Assembly: GCA_016777325.1 (NCBI GenBank)
Contig: JADHRQ010000001.1
Location: 62,001-126,000, forward strand
DNA from: Flavobacteriales bacterium
GTDB taxonomy: Bacteria > Bacteroidota > Bacteroidia > Flavobacteriales > Flavobacteriaceae
Direction of reading: 5' to 3'
Length of the DNA: 64,000 bases
Both the position numbers and the translations under genes were made by a program. The notes beneath the pieces are model-generated. The model searched no databases and was not told the DNA's origin. It saw only the letters and a program-made list of their open reading frames with translations. Below are positions 16,608-26,418 of the stretch, piece after piece (within the stretch, counting starts at the first letter, position 1; each line of letters opens with the position of its first letter).

Positions 16608-17186
16608 TTAGGCTTTTAGATCAAGGTGAATACTTAAAACTTTATCCTCTAAATCTTCCTTGTTTTCATTACTAATTACATAATCACACTTATCAATAAT
16701 TAAATTTTCATCTAGTTGATTATTAATTCTTTTCATTACTTCTTCTCTTGATATATTATCTCTCATTATAACTCTTTCGATTCTAATTTCTAGAGGTGAT
16801 TGAATAAATATAATTTTATCATAATTATTTTCAGATTTAGTTTCAAAAATAATTGCTGCCTCTTTGACTATATAATCTTCATTAATTGAATTTAGAAAAA
16901 GTTTAAAGTCTCTTGCAACTGCTGGATGAATAATTGAATTTAGCAATTTAAGTTTTTCTGTATCTTCAAAAACAATTTTAGATAGCTTTCTAGTGTTCAA
17001 TGAACCTTTGTCATAAATATTATTTCCAAAAGAGGACTTTATTAAATTGATTAAATTAGGATCAGTATTAACCAATTTTTTTGCAGACTCGTCTGCACTG
17101 TAAGTTTTTACTCCTAAAATTTTGAAAAGTTCTAAAACAGTAGATTTTCCAGACCCAATACCTCCGGTTAATCCAATGATTTTCAT
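16608..17186 (-). CDS. coaE: Dephospho-CoA kinase
   Basis: Last enzyme of coenzyme A synthesis, phosphorylating the ribose 3'-hydroxyl of dephospho-CoA. The 192 residues start with the P-loop GLTGGIGSGKSTV; the DxSAKKL segment (SADESAKKLV), IIHPAVARDF and the R-rich lid around RIERVIMRDN follow as in the family. Its ATG overlaps the fabI stop in an ATGA arrangement, so translation is probably coupled. coaBC, the earlier CoA genes, lie in the same minus-strand run. Confidence 0.95.
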   Translation of the reverse strand: MKIIGLTGGIGSGKSTVLELFKILGVKTYSADESAKKLVNTDPNLINLIKSSFGNNIYDKGSLNTRKLSKIVFEDTEKLKLLNSIIHPAVARDFKLFLNSINEDYIVKEAAIIFETKSENNYDKIIFIQSPLEIRIERVIMRDNISREEVMKRINNQLDENLIIDKCDYVISNENKEDLEDKVLSIHLDLKA

Positions 17187-17995
17187 TTTGAATTTAATTT
17201 ATCAATAATTTCTTGACTAACTCCAACGTTAGAAAATCCACCATCATTAAATATATTTTGCAGTGTAACTCTTTTAGTATAATCAGAAAATAAAGATACT
17301 GTTAGATTTGCGCAATCTTCAGCAGTTGCATTTCCTAAAGGTGAAGTTAATTGAGCATAATTTAAAAAATCATCAAGTCCTTTTACTCCTTTTCCAGCAG
17401 TTGTAAGAGTTGGAGACTGAGAAATTGTATTAACTCTGACATTTTTTTCTTTACCAAAAATATATCCAAAGCTTCTAGCTATAGACTCTAAATAAGCTTT
17501 ATTATCAGCCATATCATTATAGTTTGGGAAAGCTCGCTGAGCTGCAATGTATGTAAGAGCTACTATACTACCCCATTGATTCATAGCATCCAATTTAAAA
17601 AGAGATTGCATTAATTTATGAAAAGAAACAGCAGAAACATCCCAACCTTTAGTTAACCAGTCATAATTTAAATCTGTATATGTTCTACCCTTCCTCACAT
17701 TAACTGACATACCTATGGAATGAAGAATAAAATCAAGCTTTCCAAATTTATCAGTAGCTATATTAATTAATTTTTCAAGATCCTCAAGACTTGTTGCGTC
17801 TGCAGCGACCAGCTCTGATTTTGTCTTTTCAGCTAATTCATTAATTGATCCCATTCGAATTGAAACAGGAGCGTTTGTTAAAATAAATTCTCCACCTTCA
17901 TTAAAAACACTCTCAGCAGTCTTCCAAGCAATAGAACTACTGTCTAAAGCGCCGAATATTATTCCCTTTTTTCCTTTTAAAATATTATTTTTCAT
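17183..17995 (-). CDS. fabI: Enoyl-[acyl-carrier-protein] reductase (NADH)
   Basis: Reduces the enoyl-ACP double bond in each round of fatty acid elongation and is the triclosan target. The 270 residues belong to the divergent SDR group: a cofactor loop GALDSSSIAW near the N-terminus in place of the classical GxxxGxG, LHSIGMS, and the catalytic Y-x6-K in YNDMADNK. It is followed by coaE with a 4-base overlap and preceded by recN, 17 bases away. Confidence 0.95.
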   Translation of the reverse strand: MKNNILKGKKGIIFGALDSSSIAWKTAESVFNEGGEFILTNAPVSIRMGSINELAEKTKSELVAADATSLEDLEKLINIATDKFGKLDFILHSIGMSVNVRKGRTYTDLNYDWLTKGWDVSAVSFHKLMQSLFKLDAMNQWGSIVALTYIAAQRAFPNYNDMADNKAYLESIARSFGYIFGKEKNVRVNTISQSPTLTTAGKGVKGLDDFLNYAQLTSPLGNATAEDCANLTVSLFSDYTKRVTLQNIFNDGGFSNVGVSQEIIDKLNSK

Positions 17996-18012
17996 CTTAT
18001 TGTAAATATAGT

Positions 18013-19665
18013 TTAATTCAATAATTCACTAGCAAGTTCATGAGCAGATTTATTTGATTTATCTCCTGACAACATTTCCGCAATCTCGTTAACTCTTTCT
18101 TTATCAGAAAGTAACTTAACATCAGTAATAATTTTATGATTATCTTCTCTCTTAAACACTTTATAGTGAAAATCGCCTTTAGATGCTACTTGGGGAGTAT
18201 GTGTGATAACTATCACTTGCATTTTTCTAGACATGTATTTCATTAGCTCAGCAACCTTAGAAGATACAGAGCCTGAAATACCAGTATCAATTTCATCAAA
18301 AATTATTGAAGATAATTTTGTAAAGCTTGATAAAATAGATTTAATAGAAAGCATTACTCTTGATATCTCTCCACCTGAGGCTATATCTTTTAATTCACTA
18401 TATGAGGCACCAGCATTCGATTTAAACAAAAACCTACCTTCACTTATTCCATTTCTATGAATAGTTTCACTTTTAATTAAGTCAATCTTAATATCTGACT
18501 TTTCCATTCCTAATTCTGATAAATTCTTATTCATCAAAATTTGAAATTCAGAAATTACAGAAAATCTTTTATCGTGAATTTTATTTGCCTTTAATATTAA
18601 GTTAGTTTTAATATATTCTAGATCTTTTTCAAGCTTATCAATTTCAACATCTATATTATCATGACGTGATATTTTAGAGACTAAATCTTCCTTAAGCATT
18701 AATAAATCATCCAATGAATCAACCTTATGTTTGTTTTGAAGAGAAATCACCTTATCCAAGGTATCTCTAAGACTATCAATGTTCTCATCAGAATTTGAAA
18801 TATCATTAAGGATTAGCTCAGAATCATTTACAATCTGATTTAGATTTTCATTAACTAAATTTAGATTCTGACTTAACTCATTAAGGCGATTTGATGAATT
18901 TGAAACCTTACTTAAACTTTTAACTATTTGAGACAACTTATCTGATATTCCTAATTCATCAGTATTAAACTCTCTGTCAATTTTAGATAAAATATCTTTT
19001 ATTTGATCAACATTGTCAGCTTCTTTTACTTTATTATGAAGATCTTCAAGATTTAAATTATCTAGATCAAGCTCCTGAAATTCGGTATATAAAAATTTAT
19101 TATAGTCTAAGTCAGAATTTAATTTTTCTCTAATCAGTTTCTTTTCTTCAATCTTTTTTTCAATTAATTGTAACGATTTAAATTCATTTGAGTATAATTT
19201 AAAATCATCTAAATTATTGGAGAGAGAATCAAGAATTATCAAAATGAAATTTGAATCTAGTATACTAAGATTATTAAACTGAGAATGAACATCAATTAAT
19301 TTATTAGTTAGGCTTGATAGAAGATCCAGTTTGACTGGGGTATCATTAATAAAGGCTCTTGATTTACCATTTTGATTAACCTCCCTTCTTATTATTGTAA
19401 CTTCATCATAATCTAAATCATTATTTTCAAAAAAATCAATTGAATTAAGATCCTTTAGGTTAAATACAGCTTCAACAAAACATTTTTTATCCTTATTAAT
19501 AATTTTTGAGTTATCAATTCTAGAACCTAAAACCATTGAAAGACCTCCTAAAATTATTGATTTACCAGCACCTGTTTCACCAGTAATAGATGTCATACCC
19601 TCATCAAAAGAAATTTCAAGAGAGTCTATTAAAGCGTAATTATTAATTTTAAGTGCCTTTAACAT
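18013..19665 (-). CDS. recN: DNA repair protein RecN
   Basis: SMC-like ATPase acting in double-strand break repair. The 550 residues have Walker A GETGAGKSIILGG near residue 30, a long central coiled coil (roughly 150-370, rich in Asp, Asn, Leu and Lys), the ABC signature ASGGEISRVMLSIK and Walker B IIFDEIDTGISGSV. The length is normal. It overlaps the coaBC 3' end by 17 bases, which indicates a shared transcript. Confidence 0.94.
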   Translation of the reverse strand: MLKALKINNYALIDSLEISFDEGMTSITGETGAGKSIILGGLSMVLGSRIDNSKIINKDKKCFVEAVFNLKDLNSIDFFENNDLDYDEVTIIRREVNQNGKSRAFINDTPVKLDLLSSLTNKLIDVHSQFNNLSILDSNFILIILDSLSNNLDDFKLYSNEFKSLQLIEKKIEEKKLIREKLNSDLDYNKFLYTEFQELDLDNLNLEDLHNKVKEADNVDQIKDILSKIDREFNTDELGISDKLSQIVKSLSKVSNSSNRLNELSQNLNLVNENLNQIVNDSELILNDISNSDENIDSLRDTLDKVISLQNKHKVDSLDDLLMLKEDLVSKISRHDNIDVEIDKLEKDLEYIKTNLILKANKIHDKRFSVISEFQILMNKNLSELGMEKSDIKIDLIKSETIHRNGISEGRFLFKSNAGASYSELKDIASGGEISRVMLSIKSILSSFTKLSSIIFDEIDTGISGSVSSKVAELMKYMSRKMQVIVITHTPQVASKGDFHYKVFKREDNHKIITDVKLLSDKERVNEIAEMLSGDKSNKSAHELASELLN

Positions 19666-20860
19666 TCTTTATAATCTGGTTTAGAATATCAACTGAAACA
19701 TTTGATTTTAACTTTTTGTCAAATGAAGTTATTTTTAGAGTTGAATTTATAAAATCAATTTGATTATAGTCACTTGAAATTGGATTAAAATCATCAATTT
19801 TATTAACGACTATAGCATCTAGATTTTTTGATTTTAATTTCTTTTTTGCATTTTCAATAATATTATCAGTCTCAAGAGCAAATCCAACTAGATATTGTGA
19901 AGTTTTAATACTACCTAGTTTCTTTAATATATCAATGGTAGGTTCAAGTTTAATTGAATCTAGGCCATTTTCCTTTTTAATTTTATTTTGTTTAGTTTTC
20001 GCAGGTTTGAAATCAGATATGGCAGCAGAACAAATTACTACATCTGAACTATCAAACAATTTAATTATCTCATTAAACATTTCTTGAGAGTCTTCAACCC
20101 TTATTGATTTAATGTCTTTAAGATCCATTAGAAGATTTGTAGGGCCAATAATTAATGTAACATTAGCTCCAAGTTCTAGAGCTTTTTTAGCAAGATTATA
20201 TCCCATTTTACCTGATGAACTGTTTCCAATATATCTAACTGGATCTATTTTTTCATGAGTTGGTCCAGCAGTAATTAAAAAATTTAAATTGTTTAATGGA
20301 AGAGTATTTTTAATTCTATTTTCTACATAATCAATTATTTCATTAGGCTCAAGCATTCTTCCCTCTCCCTCTAGACCACTTGCCAGAGATCCTGTCCCAA
20401 CTGGTAAAACATCTGTAGAATTATCTTTCAACTTCTTTATATTGTCTTGATTTAGATTGTTTTTATACATTTCAAGATCCATAGCAGGAGCAACAAAGAC
20501 AGGACAATTAGATGATAGGAAGCAAGCCAAAAGGAGATTATCACATCTTGCATTAGCCATTGCAGAAATTGTATTTGAAGTTGCTGGAGCTATTATAAAA
20601 ATATCAGCCCACTCAGCAAGTTCAACATGATTATTCCATGAAGGGTTATTATTTTTTTGAGTAGTAAATTCTGAAAATACATCATTTTTAGATAATGTTG
20701 ATAGTGTTAAAGGTGTAACAAACTCTTTTGATGAAGGGGTCATTACAACTTTTATCTTAGCATTTAGCTTAGTAAGCTGTCTTATCAACAAAGGAATCTT
20801 ATATGCAGCTATCCCACCTGAAATACCAATTAAAATATTTTTCTGAGCTAAAACACTCAT
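19649..20860 (-). CDS. coaBC: CoaBC: phosphopantothenoylcysteine decarboxylase / phosphopantothenate-cysteine ligase
   Basis: Bifunctional enzyme that joins cysteine to phosphopantothenate and decarboxylates the product. In 403 residues the N-terminal flavin domain (about 1-180) shows GISGGIAAYK, the active-site histidine in NNHVELAEW, the PASANT-like PATSNTISAM and the APAMD substrate clamp. The C-terminal ligase domain (about 190-400) shows ITAGPTHEKIDPVRYIGN, SSSGKMGYNLAKKA and the lysine region KIKKENG. It lies between the omega-like gene and recN. Confidence 0.96.
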   Translation of the reverse strand: MSVLAQKNILIGISGGIAAYKIPLLIRQLTKLNAKIKVVMTPSSKEFVTPLTLSTLSKNDVFSEFTTQKNNNPSWNNHVELAEWADIFIIAPATSNTISAMANARCDNLLLACFLSSNCPVFVAPAMDLEMYKNNLNQDNIKKLKDNSTDVLPVGTGSLASGLEGEGRMLEPNEIIDYVENRIKNTLPLNNLNFLITAGPTHEKIDPVRYIGNSSSGKMGYNLAKKALELGANVTLIIGPTNLLMDLKDIKSIRVEDSQEMFNEIIKLFDSSDVVICSAAISDFKPAKTKQNKIKKENGLDSIKLEPTIDILKKLGSIKTSQYLVGFALETDNIIENAKKKLKSKNLDAIVVNKIDDFNPISSDYNQIDFINSTLKITSFDKKLKSNVSVDILNQIIKNVKGT

Positions 20861-20871
20861 ATTATAGAACT

Positions 20872-21204
20872 TTATTGCTCACTTTCAGAATCAGTATCTC
20901 TGAAGTAAATTTTATCATCTAACCATTCTTGAACAGCTATTGCATATGGCTTAGGAAGCTTTTCATAAAACCTGGAAACTTCAATTTGTTCCTTATTTTC
21001 AAATATTTCTTCTAGGCTGTCATTGTGTGTAGCAAATTCATCAAGTTTATCGTGAAGTTCCTTTTTAATTTCAGAATTTATTTGACTTGATCTTTTAGCA
21101 ATAATTGAAATAGCCTCATAAATATTATTAGTAGGATCTTCAATCTCGTGCTTATTGTAAGTTTTTGTTGTGTTTGCAGCGTTAGTATTTCTGTATTTAT
21201 TCAT
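20872..21204 (-). CDS. rpoZ: RNA polymerase omega-like subunit (Bacteroidetes type)
   Basis: A 110-residue protein with the central segment NNIYEAISIIAKRSSQINSEIKKEL, recognisable as the Bacteroidetes version of the omega core helix (the AxxRA region of RpoZ), followed by a conserved C-terminal part, YEKLPKPYAIAVQEWLDDKIYF, that E. coli omega lacks. Omega stabilises beta' during polymerase assembly. It is placed between bamD and coaBC; near coaBC is also where rpoZ lies in many bacteria. Confidence 0.8.
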   Translation of the reverse strand: MNKYRNTNAANTTKTYNKHEIEDPTNNIYEAISIIAKRSSQINSEIKKELHDKLDEFATHNDSLEEIFENKEQIEVSRFYEKLPKPYAIAVQEWLDDKIYFRDTDSESEQ

Positions 21205-21212
21205 AAGTTTAT

Positions 21213-21995
21213 TTATAAAAGTTGTTTTGCAATATTAATTTTATCTGACAAATCTTCAATAAAAATTGTATCAGGGTAGTATCTTAAAAAGTTGTTGAAC
21301 GATCTTTCTAGCTCAGTAACTCTCTCATTTATTCTAGACTCTACACTATTAACAGCAATCTCATATTGAGATAGCCATCTATAATATAGTGCTTCTTCTC
21401 TGAAAATTGTTCCAGGATTATCTGCTATAAAATTATCTAATGATTTGATAGCAGAATTAAAGTCCCTAATAGTATAATATTGTTTAGAAACCTCAAACTC
21501 TTTTTTCTCTAATTTATTTTGCAATTCTTCCATTAACTCTAGAGCTTCAGCTACATATTCACTGTTGGGGAATCTATTAATAAATACTTGTAGTTTATCT
21601 ATTCCTGTATATGTATCATCCTGATCAAGAGTGTAAAGCGGTGAAAGCATAAAATATGATTTAGCTTCCATAAAATATGCTTCTTGAATTCTTTGACTAT
21701 TAGGATATGATTTAATGAAATTCTCAAATTGAATAGCAGCAGAGTAGTAAATTTTTGTTTCAAAAAAAGAATTTGCAAAAAAATAAACTAATCTTTCACC
21801 TTGAGGTTTTCCTCTATATGAAGGAATTATTTGTTCAATAAGAGTATTTGCTCTTCTAAATTCTCCATTATCATAGTATTCTTCTGCAGCTGTATATTTA
21901 TCAACCTCATTTTCAGGACTATTTAATAATTTCTGGTAGTCATTACAAGAAGACATGAAAAGAATAATCATTAAAGAAAAAGAAAATCTATACAT
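21213..21995 (-). CDS. bamD: Outer membrane protein assembly factor BamD
   Basis: Lipoprotein of the BAM complex that inserts beta-barrel proteins in the outer membrane. The 260 residues begin with a signal peptide (MYRFSFSLMIILFMSSC) ending in a lipobox cysteine, followed by TPR-like helical pairs such as AEEYYDNGEFRRANTL and ENFIKSYPNSQRIQEAYFM. The track start (TTG 22019) lies in a promoter -7 box, so ATG 21995, which places the signal peptide properly, is preferred. It is the first gene of the run towards coaE. Confidence 0.92.
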   Translation of the reverse strand: MYRFSFSLMIILFMSSCNDYQKLLNSPENEVDKYTAAEEYYDNGEFRRANTLIEQIIPSYRGKPQGERLVYFFANSFFETKIYYSAAIQFENFIKSYPNSQRIQEAYFMEAKSYFMLSPLYTLDQDDTYTGIDKLQVFINRFPNSEYVAEALELMEELQNKLEKKEFEVSKQYYTIRDFNSAIKSLDNFIADNPGTIFREEALYYRWLSQYEIAVNSVESRINERVTELERSFNNFLRYYPDTIFIEDLSDKINIAKQLL

Positions 21996-22016
21996 ATTTA
22001 ATGTTGAGTATTTTGG

Positions 22017-22049
22017 CAAATTTAATATAAGTTTATGAAATTAAGTCAA
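22017..22049 (-). promoter_or_regulatory. Probable bamD promoter
   Basis: Minus-strand TAAATTTG (22024-22017) matches TAnnTTTG exactly, with a TTG (22049-22047) 22 bases upstream, within the last codons of ligA. The spacing is at the long end of the accepted 17-23. The -7 box ends 21 bases before the bamD ATG. Confidence 0.55.
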
Positions 22050-24030
22050 TTAATGATACTTCATTAATAACTGGCACTCCAAGTTCATTTGCTTTGTTGA
22101 ATTTTGAGGGACCTATATTTTTACCTGCAACAAGATAATTAGTCTTTGAACTAATAGAAGAGCTAATTTTACCTCCATTTTTTTCAATTAATTTTTTCAA
22201 CTCTTCTCTACTGTAAATTTCAAAAACACCAGAAATAACAAATATAAGGTTAGATAAGTTTGAAGAATTTAGACTTAATGTATCGTTAGTAAAATTTAAA
22301 CCTGATAATTTAAGTCTATTTATTAGGTTCAAATTATCATAATCTTCAAAAAATTCTAAAATACTTGAAGCTGTTTTATCACCAATTTCATCAATTGATG
22401 ATAGAGATTCTATATCTAAGGATATTAGTTCATCTATAGATTTAATTTGTTTCAAAATTGTTTTTGAAGCAGACTCTCCAACATATCTAATCCCCATACC
22501 ATATAAAACTTTCTGAAATGATTTTGACTTAGACTCTTCAATTCCATTTCTGAGATTTTCAATTGATTTCTTAGCGTGACCTTCAATATTTGAGATTGCT
22601 TCATAGTCTAGGTTATAAATATCTGATATGTCAACTAAATGACCTTTATCATACAAAAGTTTTATCGTTTCATCACCCAAGCCATCAATATTCATAGCCT
22701 TTCTTGAAGCAAAATGCTGAATTCTTCCAATTGCTTGAGGTCTACAATTATTTTTATTTGGACAAAAATAGTTAGCTTCAGTTTCTAACTTTATCAATTC
22801 CGTTTCACACTCTGGACAGTTTAAAGGGAATGATATTTCATCTTGTTCAAGTCCTCGATTATTAATATCAATTCCTGTTATTTTAGGAATTATTTCTCCT
22901 CCTTTTTCAACAAATACTGTATCATTAAATCTTAATCTAAACTTAATCATCTGATCATAACTATGAAGAGAAGCTCTTTTAATAGTTGATCCTGAAATCA
23001 AAACAGGCTTAAGGTTTGCAACTGGTGTAATAGCTCCTGTTCTACCAACATTAAATGAGATTGACTCTAATTTAGTAGCTAAGTTCTCTGCCTTGAATTT
23101 ATAAGAAATTGCCCATCTTGGAAATTTAGAGGTAAAACCCAACATTTTTTGGTATTTAATACTATTTACCTTTATCACTATTCCGTCAATTTCAAAAGGC
23201 AAATTATGCCTATTTTCATCCCAATACTGAATATATTCTTTAACACCATCTAAATCATTAACAACCTTTTCGTAAGAAGGAATATTAAATCCAAAATCTC
23301 TAGCTGTATTTAATAACTCAGAGTGATTGTTTATAAGTTCATCTTCAGAAACAACAGAATAAAGAAAACATTCTAATGGTCGCCTGGCTACTTCTTTAGA
23401 ATCTAATAGCTTAATACTACCTGAAGCAGTATTTCTAGGATTCATAAATAATGGCAGCCCCATTTGTTCTCGTTTTTTATTTAGTGAATTAAAAGAGGTT
23501 ATAGGTATTATTATCTCCCCTCTAATTTCGAATTTATTTGGGAAGGATTTGTTTTTTAATTTGAGAGGAATAGAATTGATAGTTTTAATATTATTGGTAA
23601 TATTATCACCCCGTGAGCCATCTCCTCGTGTAAGCCCACGTATAAGATTTCCATTTTCATATAGAAGGTTTACTGAAGCGCCATCATATTTCAATTCACA
23701 ACAAAACTCAAAATCTTTTACATCAATAGTCTTAATAATCCTTTTATACCAAGCTTCAAGCTCTATATCTGAGTAAGTATTATCAAGAGAAAACATTGGA
23801 AAAATGTGTGATTCTGAATCAAACTTATCAGAAAGCCCTCCACCTACTCTTTTTGAAGGTGAATTTTCATCATAGAATTCAGGATATTGATTTTCAAGTT
23901 TAATCAATTCATTAACTAGTTTATCATACTCAAAATCAGAAATTAAATTTTTATCAAGATTATAATAATTATGATTATGCTCTTTGATAAGATTTCTTAA
24001 TTCTAAAATTCTAGATCTAATTTCACTCAT
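22033..24030 (-). CDS. ligA: NAD-dependent DNA ligase
   Basis: Seals nicks in replication and repair using NAD+. The 665 residues are full length: Ia domain with YYNLDKNLISDFEYD, the adenylated lysine in CELKYDGASVNL near residue 115, the OB fold, the four-cysteine zinc finger CPECE...CPNKNNC, helix-hairpin-helix repeats (for example NIDGLGDETIKLLYDKG and SSIDEIGDKTA) and a C-terminal BRCT domain (from about 590). It lies one base from the prmC stop codon on the same strand. Confidence 0.97.
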   Translation of the reverse strand: MSEIRSRILELRNLIKEHNHNYYNLDKNLISDFEYDKLVNELIKLENQYPEFYDENSPSKRVGGGLSDKFDSESHIFPMFSLDNTYSDIELEAWYKRIIKTIDVKDFEFCCELKYDGASVNLLYENGNLIRGLTRGDGSRGDNITNNIKTINSIPLKLKNKSFPNKFEIRGEIIIPITSFNSLNKKREQMGLPLFMNPRNTASGSIKLLDSKEVARRPLECFLYSVVSEDELINNHSELLNTARDFGFNIPSYEKVVNDLDGVKEYIQYWDENRHNLPFEIDGIVIKVNSIKYQKMLGFTSKFPRWAISYKFKAENLATKLESISFNVGRTGAITPVANLKPVLISGSTIKRASLHSYDQMIKFRLRFNDTVFVEKGGEIIPKITGIDINNRGLEQDEISFPLNCPECETELIKLETEANYFCPNKNNCRPQAIGRIQHFASRKAMNIDGLGDETIKLLYDKGHLVDISDIYNLDYEAISNIEGHAKKSIENLRNGIEESKSKSFQKVLYGMGIRYVGESASKTILKQIKSIDELISLDIESLSSIDEIGDKTASSILEFFEDYDNLNLINRLKLSGLNFTNDTLSLNSSNLSNLIFVISGVFEIYSREELKKLIEKNGGKISSSISSKTNYLVAGKNIGPSKFNKANELGVPVINEVSLIDLIS

Positions 24031-24031
24031 A

Positions 24032-24871
24032 TTAAAATGATACTTTAACTAATCTTTTTTTACCCCTAAAATCATCTCTAAAGTTAACATCATTTAGATT
24101 AAAATCTGATAATAATTGACAAAAATCTTTAATAAAAACTGGGTTTAATTCTAGATAAATTTGACCTTTTTTATTTAAATTAATTAATGCAAACTCTATA
24201 ATTCTCTTATAAAAATGGAGAGGGTTGTTAATTGGAGTAAATAATGCAATTTCTGGTTCAAATTTAACATTTTCTCCAATTTTATTTGCTTCATTTGGAC
24301 TAAGATAAGGTGGGTTTGATACTATTACATCATACTTATATTTAGATTTAAAATTTGAATTAAGATCAAGTTTTATTGTTTTTACTTCAGAGTTAAGTTG
24401 AACTTTATTTTTATTACAAACTTCTAGAGCTTTTTCTGAGACATCTGATAATGTAACATCCATATTTTTATTCTCTTTAGAGATTGTAATTCCAACACAA
24501 CCTGATCCAGAACATAAATCAATGAGTTTTATTGATTTATTAATATTTGCGTTATCCTCAAGAACCCATTGAACTAACTCCTCTGTTTCTGGCCTAGGAA
24601 TTAAGACATCTTCATTTACATAAAAATCATATCCGTAAAAATTTTTTTTATTAATTATATAATCAATAGGATAATTTTTGGAGATTTTATCTAAACTTTC
24701 TACTAAAATATTTTTATAATCTTGACTAATAAAATAAGAAGGATCTAAAGCAATTTTAATTGGATCTATTCTGCATAATTCTTTTAAAATTATTTTATAA
24801 ATAAAATCACATTCATTAATAGAAAGACCAAGTCTCTGTCTATAAATATTTCGTAATTCAATAATTGTCAT
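24032..24871 (-). CDS. prmC: Release factor glutamine methyltransferase
   Basis: N5-methylates the GGQ glutamine of peptide release factors with S-adenosylmethionine. Visible are the N-terminal helical domain, the SAM site IDLCSGSGCVGITI and the catalytic VSNPPYLSPNEA. The ORF track uses a start ten codons upstream, but ATG 24871 overlaps the stop of the preceding GNAT gene as ATGA, the standard coupled arrangement, and gives a typical 279-residue protein beginning MTIIELRN. Confidence 0.94.
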   Translation of the reverse strand: MTIIELRNIYRQRLGLSINECDFIYKIILKELCRIDPIKIALDPSYFISQDYKNILVESLDKISKNYPIDYIINKKNFYGYDFYVNEDVLIPRPETEELVQWVLEDNANINKSIKLIDLCSGSGCVGITISKENKNMDVTLSDVSEKALEVCNKNKVQLNSEVKTIKLDLNSNFKSKYKYDVIVSNPPYLSPNEANKIGENVKFEPEIALFTPINNPLHFYKRIIEFALINLNKKGQIYLELNPVFIKDFCQLLSDFNLNDVNFRDDFRGKKRLVKVSF

Positions 24872-25347
24872 ATAATGTTTTTTATCAACCATACAGGACA
24901 AGCATTATGACCTGTATTTCCAAGAGGATTATCTAAATATTTAAATCCCTTTTTTAAATATAGTTTTTGAGCTTTCAGCATATTAGGCATTGTTTCTATA
25001 TAACATTTTCTAAAACCATATTCAATAGCAAAATCTATACAAATCTGTATCATTTTATCACCTATTCCTCTTCCTCTTAGAGATTTATGAAAATACATTT
25101 TTTGAAGTTCACAAATATCTTCATCTCCACCTTTTAGTGGGCTTATTCCTGCACCACCCAATATTACACCTCTCTCCTCTACTATAAAGTATTCTGACCT
25201 GGGTAATTGATAAGTCGAAAACATATTATCTAGTTCAGGATCTTCATATGCAGAACCTTTTTTTGGAATTTGCATTTCAATTAATACTTCTCTAAGTATT
25301 ACTGATAAGGATTTGTTATCGGATTCATTGATTGGTCTTATCAACAT
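24868..25347 (-). CDS. GNAT family N-acetyltransferase
   Basis: Acetyl-CoA-dependent acetyltransferase of 159 residues, substrate unknown. The acetyl-CoA loop is seen in KSLRGRGIGDKMIQICIDFA near residue 90, and the later part FRKCYIETMPNMLKAQKLYLKKGF is the C-terminal GNAT segment. It is translationally coupled to prmC (ATGA overlap) and divergent from ribD. In flavobacteria a GNAT of this kind next to prmC is frequent, as far as I recall, but I cannot assign its substrate. Confidence 0.88.
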   Translation of the reverse strand: MLIRPINESDNKSLSVILREVLIEMQIPKKGSAYEDPELDNMFSTYQLPRSEYFIVEERGVILGGAGISPLKGGDEDICELQKMYFHKSLRGRGIGDKMIQICIDFAIEYGFRKCYIETMPNMLKAQKLYLKKGFKYLDNPLGNTGHNACPVWLIKNII

Positions 25348-25349
25348 AG

Positions 25350-25367
25350 TTAAGCTTTTTGGCTTAA
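25350..25367. repeat. Perfect inverted repeat TTAAGC-N6-GCTTAA
   Basis: A six-base perfect inverted repeat with a six-base centre in the short divergent region between the GNAT gene and ribD, three bases from the GNAT start. It may be an operator or a hairpin in the 5' end of the GNAT transcript. No function can be assigned. Confidence 0.35.
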
Positions 25368-25395
25368 ATTTACAATTCTAATTTTATTAGTAATC

Positions 25396-26418
25396 ATGGA
25401 GTATAATATAAAATATATGAAAAGGTGTATTGAAATTGCATCAAATGACATAGGTAATACCTATCCTAATCCATTAGTTGGTTGTGTTATCGTTCATGAA
25501 AATAAAGTTATAGGGGAAGGTTCTCATAAAAGGTATGGAGATAAACATGCTGAAGCAAATGCGATTAACAGTGTTGAAAATAAAGATCTTCTAAAAGAGT
25601 CTACACTTTATGTTAATCTGGAGCCATGTAATCACTATGGAAAAACTCCACCATGTACTGATTTAATTATTAAATATAAAATACAAAATATAATTATTGG
25701 CTCAATAGACCCTAATAGGATGGTTAAAGGTGGAGGTATTGAAAAACTTAAGTCTAATGGTTGCAATGTGGAGTTCGGAGTTTTACAAGATGAATGTGAT
25801 TATTTTAATAAAAGATTTTTTACATACCATAAACTAAAAAGACCATTTATAATTTTAAAATGGGCAGAATCAAAGGATGGCTTTATAGGTCCAATAAAAA
25901 GTCAAAGAGAAGTCTTTAGGATTTCCGGAGATCAATCACAAAAATTATCTCATACTTGGAGAAAAGAAGAAGATTCAATTTTGGTTGGTGTTCAAACCAT
26001 AATAGATGACAACCCTCAGCTTACTACTAGGCTAGTAAAAGGAAAAAACCCTATTAGAATTGTTTTAGATCCAAATTGTAGAGTTCCTATTAACTCTGAT
26101 ATATTTTCAAAAGATTCCAAGACTATAGTATTATCAAAAAATAAGAATAGTTTGATTAGTGAAAATGTAAGAATAATCAATTTTGATAAAATGGAATTTA
26201 TTTTAAATGTTTTATATGAGATGAAGATTCAATCAGTAATAGTTGAAGGTGGGACTAAAACAATTAAAAAATTTCTTGATAATGATTTATGGGACTCAAT
26301 AAGAGTGTTTAAAGGAACTAAAAATATGGAAAATGGTTTAGAAGGGCCTAAAATTGATTTTAATAACTTCAAACAAATTAATATTGGTGATGATTATCTA
26401 TATATTTTAGATAAATAG
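25396..26418 (+). CDS. ribD: Bifunctional riboflavin biosynthesis protein RibD
   Basis: Deaminates and then reduces the pyrimidine intermediate of riboflavin synthesis. In 340 residues the N-terminal deaminase (1-145) has the zinc histidine in KHAEANAI and PCNHYGKTPPCTDLI, and the C-terminal reductase (about 148-340) has WAESKDGFIG, the VGVQTIIDDNPQLTTR segment and VEGGTKTIKKFL. It is a single plus-strand gene; its stop codon abuts that of the convergent thioesterase gene with no base between. Confidence 0.95.
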   Translation: MEYNIKYMKRCIEIASNDIGNTYPNPLVGCVIVHENKVIGEGSHKRYGDKHAEANAINSVENKDLLKESTLYVNLEPCNHYGKTPPCTDLIIKYKIQNIIIGSIDPNRMVKGGGIEKLKSNGCNVEFGVLQDECDYFNKRFFTYHKLKRPFIILKWAESKDGFIGPIKSQREVFRISGDQSQKLSHTWRKEEDSILVGVQTIIDDNPQLTTRLVKGKNPIRIVLDPNCRVPINSDIFSKDSKTIVLSKNKNSLISENVRIINFDKMEFILNVLYEMKIQSVIVEGGTKTIKKFLDNDLWDSIRVFKGTKNMENGLEGPKIDFNNFKQINIGDDYLYILDK